Below are positions 5,556 to 8,699 of a stretch of DNA of 8,699 nucleotides, one piece after another. Numbering within the stretch: the stretch's first letter is position 1; each line of letters begins with the position of its first letter. The notes beneath the pieces are model-generated. The model worked only from the letters and a program-made list of their open reading frames with translations, was not told where the DNA came from and ran no database searches. The translations under genes were made by a program, and so were the position numbers. This DNA comes from JBFJVD01 sp041624375 (GTDB lineage Bacteria > Chloroflexota > Anaerolineae > Anaerolineales > E44-bin32): contig JBFJVD010000125.1 in the NCBI GenBank assembly GCA_041624375.1, forward strand, positions 1 through 8,699, given 5' to 3'.

Positions 5556-7232
5556 ATGGGGCAGGCCCTCTATCGCAAGTGGCGACCGCAGACGTGGGAT
5601 GAAGTGGTCGGGCAGGAGCATATCATTCAGACGCTGCGCAATGCGGTGCGCAGCGACCGGGTCGCCCATGCCTACCTCTTTGCCGGACCGCGCGGCACCG
5701 GCAAAACCACCACTGCCCGCCTGCTCGCCAAAGCCGTCAATTGCCTGGATGAGGACCGGGCCAAGCGTCCCTGCGGGATCTGCGATCCCTGCGTCGCCGT
5801 CGCCGAAAACCGCTTTATCGACCTGATCGAAATCGACGCCGCCTCCAACACCAGCGTTGATGACGTCCGTGACCTGCGCGACAAGATCCATTTCTCTCCG
5901 AACGAAGCCCGCTTCAAGGTCTACATCATCGACGAAGTCCACATGCTTTCGACGGCTGCGTTCAATGCGCTGTTGAAGACGCTTGAGGAGCCTCCGCCGC
6001 ATGCGATCTTCGTGCTGGCCACGACGGAGGTGCACAAGATCCCGGCCACGGTCCTTTCCCGCTGCCAGCGCCATGAGTTCCGCCGCCTCCCGCTCACGAC
6101 GATCGCCGCCTACCTGGAAGAAAAGGTGGCCGCCGAGGGTCTGGCGGTCGAGCCGGAAGCGCAGCTGTTGATCGCCCGCCAGGCGACCGGCAGCCTGCGC
6201 GACGCGGTGTCGCTGCTCGACCAGCTCGCTTCTACCGGAGAGGCGGTGACGCTCGAGCAGGCGGAACAGGTGCTTGGAACGGTGACGCACGAGGCTGTCC
6301 GCAGCCTGGTTTCCAGCCTGGCGGCCGGCGAAGCGGGCGAGGGTCTGACGCTCATCAATCAGACGCTGGATGGCGGCGCGGATCCACGCCAGTTCGCCCG
6401 CCAGACGGTGGACTACCTGCGCGGCCTGCTGCTGGTTCGAACGGGGAATGCCGCTCTCATCCAGGGGCCCGACGAGACGCGCCACGACATGGCGCACCAG
6501 GCCGAGTCGCTTTCCCTCGATCGGCTGCTCGCTGCGATCGAGGCTTTCGGTCGAGCCGCCTATCCGATGAAAGGCACCTGGCAGCCTTCGCTGCCGCTTG
6601 AGCTGGCGTACCTCGAATCGCTCAGCACCGGCCAGGCCAGGCCGGAAGGCAGCCGTGGGCATGGCGAGACGGCCCCCTCGCCGCCCGAGCCCCGAACAGC
6701 CGGGCCAGAGCCAGGCCGTACTCGGCCCAGTCCGCCGGCCGAGCGTCCGCCCTCCGGTTCCCCGCCGGCCAAATCACCCGCCGACGCTGACGCCCCGGCT
6801 GCCCGCAGCACGCCGGAGGCAGCCGAGCCCCATCCGCCGCCACCGGCAGAGGTGACCTTCCAGACACTGATGGAACGCTGGAAGTCGGTGCTGCAGGCCT
6901 CGTTCCGGCGCAATGCGCGCACGCAGGCGCTGCTCAACTCGAGCAAACCGCTCGGCCTGGAACGCGGCGCGCTGGTGCTGGGCTTCGCCAGCGATCTGCT
7001 GCGGGACAAGATGGAGAAGCGAGAGAACCTCGATGTGGTTCGGGCGGCGCTGCATGAGGTGATGGGCGTGCAGATCGAGGTGCGCTGCGTGCTGACCGGC
7101 AAATGGCGTCCCGGCAATCAGGGGCAGGCGCCCCCGCCGATGGAAGACGGCGGCATGGTCGCCACGGCCCTGCGCGAGCTGGGCGCGACGGTGGTGGACG
7201 TGCAGCAGGTCCCGCCCGAGGAAGGCGCCTGA
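5556..7232 (+). CDS. dnaX: DNA polymerase III subunit gamma/tau
   Basis: 558 residues; the AAA+ clamp-loader subunit that places the sliding clamp on DNA and ties the replisome together. It starts with the canonical MGQALYRKWRPQTWDEVVGQ. Walker A is GPRGTGKTT (44-52), the four zinc cysteines are Cys63, Cys73, Cys76 and Cys79, Walker B is IIDEVH (124-129), sensor 1 ATTE (155-158), the SRC arginine finger 168-170, and the sensor 2 motif GSLRD 212-216. Domain III covers about 235-355. A Pro/Ala/Glu-rich linker (362-431) leads to a C-terminal domain (434-513) that in tau-type proteins contacts replisome partners. The frame is open 44 codons further up to an ATG at 5424, but that part carries the promoter and no conserved sequence. 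GAGG at 5543-5546, nine bases before ATG 5556, supports this start. No slippery A-run that would make a short gamma form is evident near the linker. Confidence 0.95.
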   Translation: MGQALYRKWRPQTWDEVVGQEHIIQTLRNAVRSDRVAHAYLFAGPRGTGKTTTARLLAKAVNCLDEDRAKRPCGICDPCVAVAENRFIDLIEIDAASNTSVDDVRDLRDKIHFSPNEARFKVYIIDEVHMLSTAAFNALLKTLEEPPPHAIFVLATTEVHKIPATVLSRCQRHEFRRLPLTTIAAYLEEKVAAEGLAVEPEAQLLIARQATGSLRDAVSLLDQLASTGEAVTLEQAEQVLGTVTHEAVRSLVSSLAAGEAGEGLTLINQTLDGGADPRQFARQTVDYLRGLLLVRTGNAALIQGPDETRHDMAHQAESLSLDRLLAAIEAFGRAAYPMKGTWQPSLPLELAYLESLSTGQARPEGSRGHGETAPSPPEPRTAGPEPGRTRPSPPAERPPSGSPPAKSPADADAPAARSTPEAAEPHPPPPAEVTFQTLMERWKSVLQASFRRNARTQALLNSSKPLGLERGALVLGFASDLLRDKMEKRENLDVVRAALHEVMGVQIEVRCVLTGKWRPGNQGQAPPPMEDGGMVATALRELGATVVDVQQVPPEEGA

Positions 7233-7298
7233 GCAGGAGCCTTCGGAGGCCGACGCTCCAGACGGACACCTCACCAGGATCACACGGGAGACCATTCG

Positions 7299-7634
7299 AT
7301 GGCCAAGGAACGACGACCCCCGCGCGGCGCGCAGGGGATGATGGCGCAGCTTCAGAAGATGCAGGAGGAACTGGCACGCGCCCAGGAGGAGCTGGCGGAA
7401 GAGATGGTGGAAGTCACCGCCGGCGGGGGCGCAGTGCGGGTCGTGATGAGCGGGACGCAGCAGTGCCGGCAGGTGGAGATCTCCCCGGAGCTCCTGCAGG
7501 CGGGCGACCACGAGATGGTTCAGGACCTGGTCCAGCTGGCTGTCAACCAGGCCATCCATGAATCCCAGGTTCTGGCGGCGCGGCGGCTTGGTCCACTCTC
7601 CAACATGGCCTCGGGGGCAGGGTTGGGGGGATGA
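7299..7634 (+). CDS. ybaB: YbaB/EbfC family nucleoid-associated protein
   Basis: 111 residues. Small dimeric DNA-binding protein that in bacteria is almost always encoded between dnaX and recR, as here. The N-terminal coiled-coil helix is GMMAQLQKMQEELARAQEELAEEMVEV (13-39), followed by the conserved turn and strand pair TAGGGAVRVVMSGTQQCRQVEISPELL (40-66), then a helix ending in the AVNQAI motif (80-85). The C-terminus is short and Gly-rich (SGAGLGG). GGGAG at 7286-7290, eight bases before the ATG, is a good ribosome binding site. It lies 66 bases after dnaX in the same direction and overlaps recR by ATGA, so all three are likely co-transcribed and recR is probably translationally coupled to it. 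Family members bind DNA with little sequence specificity; the cellular role is not settled. Confidence 0.92.
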   Translation: MAKERRPPRGAQGMMAQLQKMQEELARAQEELAEEMVEVTAGGGAVRVVMSGTQQCRQVEISPELLQAGDHEMVQDLVQLAVNQAIHESQVLAARRLGPLSNMASGAGLGG

Positions 7635-8239
7635 GCGGCGCAGTTCCCGAGCCCGTTGCGCGGCTGATTGAAGCCTTCTCCCGGCTGCCGGGGATCGGGC
7701 CGAAGACGGCCTCGCGGCTCACCTATTATTTGCTGCGGGCGCCCAATGAGGAGAGCCTCGAGCTGGCGCAGGCGCTGGAGGCCATGACCAGCGGCACAGG
7801 CTTCTGCTCGCAATGCTTTAACATTACCGACCTCGACCAGAACCCGTGCGAGATCTGCAGCGACTCTGCCCGTGATGCCCACTTAATCTGTGTGGTCGAG
7901 GAGCCGCTCGATGTCCTGGCCATCGAACGCACCGGCCAGTTCAAGGGACGCTACCACGTTCTCCACGGCGCCATCTCGCCGGTTGAGGGGATCGGCCCGG
8001 AAGATCTGCGCATCGCCGAGTTGATCGAGCGGGTGCGCCGCGAAGCCGTGAGCGAACTCATCCTGGCGACCAATCCCACATTGGAGGGGGAGGCGACCGC
8101 CATGTACCTCAAGCGGCAGCTGGACGGGAGCGCCCTGCGGCTCACGCGGCTGGCGCGCGGTCTGCCTTCGGGCGGCGATCTGGAGTACGCCGACTCCTCG
8201 ACCCTTTCGCAGGCCCTGGAGGGACGGCAGGAGGTGTGA
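7631..8239 (+). CDS. recR: Recombination mediator protein RecR
   Basis: 202 residues, full length for the family. RecR acts with RecO (and RecF) to load RecA onto SSB-covered single-stranded DNA at gaps. The helix-hairpin-helix contains LPGIGPKTA (19-27). The C4 zinc finger is Cys59, Cys62, Cys73, Cys76 (CSQC...CEIC). The Toprim domain starts at ICVVEEPLDVLAIE (86-99, Glu90) and runs through GRYHVLHGAISPVEGIGPEDLRI (106-128) to ATNPTLEGEATAMYL (146-160). The C-terminal signature TRLARGLPSGGDLEYADSSTLSQALEGR (172-199) is intact. The start ATG overlaps the ybaB stop codon; a run of six G just before it gives a partial ribosome binding site. It is the last protein gene before the rRNA control region, 420 bases upstream of the 16S start. 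Confidence 0.96.
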   Translation: MSGAVPEPVARLIEAFSRLPGIGPKTASRLTYYLLRAPNEESLELAQALEAMTSGTGFCSQCFNITDLDQNPCEICSDSARDAHLICVVEEPLDVLAIERTGQFKGRYHVLHGAISPVEGIGPEDLRIAELIERVRREAVSELILATNPTLEGEATAMYLKRQLDGSALRLTRLARGLPSGGDLEYADSSTLSQALEGRQEV

Positions 8240-8274
8240 GGCGGTTTCCCGCTTAGGCGGAGGTGCCTCCTGCC
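8226..8274 (+). terminator. Inverted repeat at the end of the recR operon
   Basis: GGCAGGAGG (8226-8234) in the last recR codons pairs perfectly with CCTCCTGCC (8266-8274). A smaller hairpin GCGG-TTTC-CCGC (8241-8252) lies within the loop. A competing small hairpin GGAG-GTGC-CTCC lies at 8260-8270. No T-tract follows, so intrinsic termination is doubtful, but it is the only structure between recR and rRNA promoter P1. Confidence 0.35.
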
Positions 8275-8324
8275 GGACAGGCCGTGCCGCTGGCCGGGGA
8301 CCGATTTCCCGAATGGTCGACCTC

Positions 8325-8352
8325 TTGACGCCCCCCGGGTGGCGTGTATAAT
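8325..8352 (+). promoter_or_regulatory. rRNA operon promoter P1
   Basis: TTGACG (8325-8330) and a perfect TATAAT (8347-8352) with a 16-base GC-rich spacer. Initiation is expected near 8359, about 300 bases before mature 16S. No AT-rich UP element is seen upstream. An imperfect inverted repeat, GACC at 8300-8303 and GGTC at 8316-8319 region, lies just before it. Confidence 0.8.
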
Positions 8353-8372
8353 GGAACTGAAGCAACTCAGCC

Positions 8373-8491
8373 GGTCTCGCCCGCGACATCGCGGGAAGAC
8401 CCAGACAATCGATCGTTCGGCGTCAGGGGCGTCTGAGGAAAGCCGCAGACCGGCGGTCTGTGGGTTTGCCGATGTTGCAGGGTGCATCGGC
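8373..8491 (+). other. rRNA leader segment with three hairpins between P1 and P2
   Basis: Three GC-rich stems follow P1. The first is GGTCT/AGACC with an inner CCCGCG-ACAT-CGCGGG (8373-8401). The second is CCGCAGACC-GGC-GGTCTGTGG (8443-8463, one G-U pair). The third is GCCGATG/CATCGGC (8468-8491) with a 10-base loop and a GCTTTGTGTCTCT tail. They would only be transcribed from P1. I see no open reading frame of note in 8240-8659. Confidence 0.55.
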
Positions 8492-8509
8492 GCTTTGTGT
8501 CTCTAACCC

Positions 8510-8538
8510 TTGACTCGGTGGGATGCAAGTGTTAGCAT
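8510..8538 (+). promoter_or_regulatory. Candidate rRNA operon promoter P2
   Basis: TTGACT (8510-8515) and TAGCAT (8533-8538) are spaced by 17 bases; four to five of six consensus matches each. Initiation near 8545 would put boxA about a dozen bases into the transcript. Tandem promoters are common for rRNA operons. Confidence 0.55.
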
Positions 8539-8556
8539 ACTCGCCGCTTGATCGGC

Positions 8557-8569
8557 CGCACCTTAACAA
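8557..8569 (+). promoter_or_regulatory. boxA-like rRNA antitermination site
   Basis: CGCACCTTAACAA matches the E. coli rrn boxA (TGCTCTTTAACAA) at 10 of 13 positions, including the TTAACAA core. It lies about 90 bases before mature 16S, where NusB/NusE-dependent antitermination signals are usual. Confidence 0.6.
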
Positions 8570-8635
8570 CTGAAATGTGATAGGAAACCCCGCAACAAAC
8601 GCTTTGAGTTTGGTACAAATCTCTAGAAAGCTCAA

Positions 8636-8651
8636 CACGTCTTCGGACGTG
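8636..8651 (+). other. UUCG-capped hairpin just upstream of 16S
   Basis: CACGTC (8636-8641) and GACGTG (8646-8651) close a TTCG tetraloop, a very stable RNA hairpin, nine bases before the predicted 16S 5' end. Likely part of the precursor that is trimmed during 16S maturation. Confidence 0.6.
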
Positions 8652-8659
8652 CAGAAGCT

Positions 8660-8699
<40 letters not shown>

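Noticed and set aside
4540..6662. Long minus-strand frames opposite the membrane gene and dnaX
   Set aside because: Antisense to conserved coding sequence; no recognisable motifs or start signals.
8430..8465. RNase P RNA-like string GAGGAAAGCCGC in the rRNA leader
   Set aside because: Only a short match to the conserved GAGGAAAGUCC; the segment is far too short for RNase P RNA and lies inside an rRNA leader.

Overview
This window reads as an ordinary chromosomal stretch of a GC-rich bacterium, most likely a member of the Chloroflexota (Anaerolineae-like). That placement is an inference. It rests on a predicted coenzyme F420-type luciferase-like oxidoreductase, a LysM plus lamin-tail-domain surface protein with Thr/Pro linkers, a small jelly-roll lipoprotein with an LASLAC lipobox, a lone TatA, and the order dnaX-ybaB-recR followed by an rRNA operon. 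I found no mobile element, CRISPR array, defence island or tRNA, and no clear undescribed multi-gene system.

Left part (1-2640). The window opens inside an LLM-class oxidoreductase gene whose first few codons lie outside. Next comes a secreted lipoprotein gene, convergent with a minus-strand YacP-like NYN ribonuclease gene. A 13-bp GC hairpin between them has its T-rich side facing the minus-strand gene. The YacP gene and the following LysM gene are divergent, and their promoters sit back to back with adjoining -35 boxes.

Middle part (2649-5421). A membrane-anchored LysM/LTD protein is followed by a run of degenerate 7-base repeats that ends exactly at the start codon of a DUF1992 (DnaJ-C28-like) gene. 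That gene converges on tatA (minus strand). tatA diverges from a seven-helix membrane protein gene of unknown function, whose consensus promoter places transcription initiation at the start codon, so its mRNA may be leaderless. The LysM gene may be leaderless for the same reason. The membrane gene ends in two hairpins, the second a typical intrinsic terminator.

Right part (5466-8699). An extended -10 promoter precedes dnaX-ybaB-recR. dnaX encodes the replication clamp-loader subunit, ybaB a nucleoid-associated protein, and recR a recombination mediator; ybaB and recR overlap by ATGA. About 420 bases after recR, in the same direction, the 16S rRNA begins. The gap holds an rRNA control region: a near-consensus promoter P1, a leader with three hairpins, a second promoter P2, a boxA-like antitermination site, a UUCG-capped hairpin, and then the conserved 5' end of 16S rRNA, cut by the window edge.
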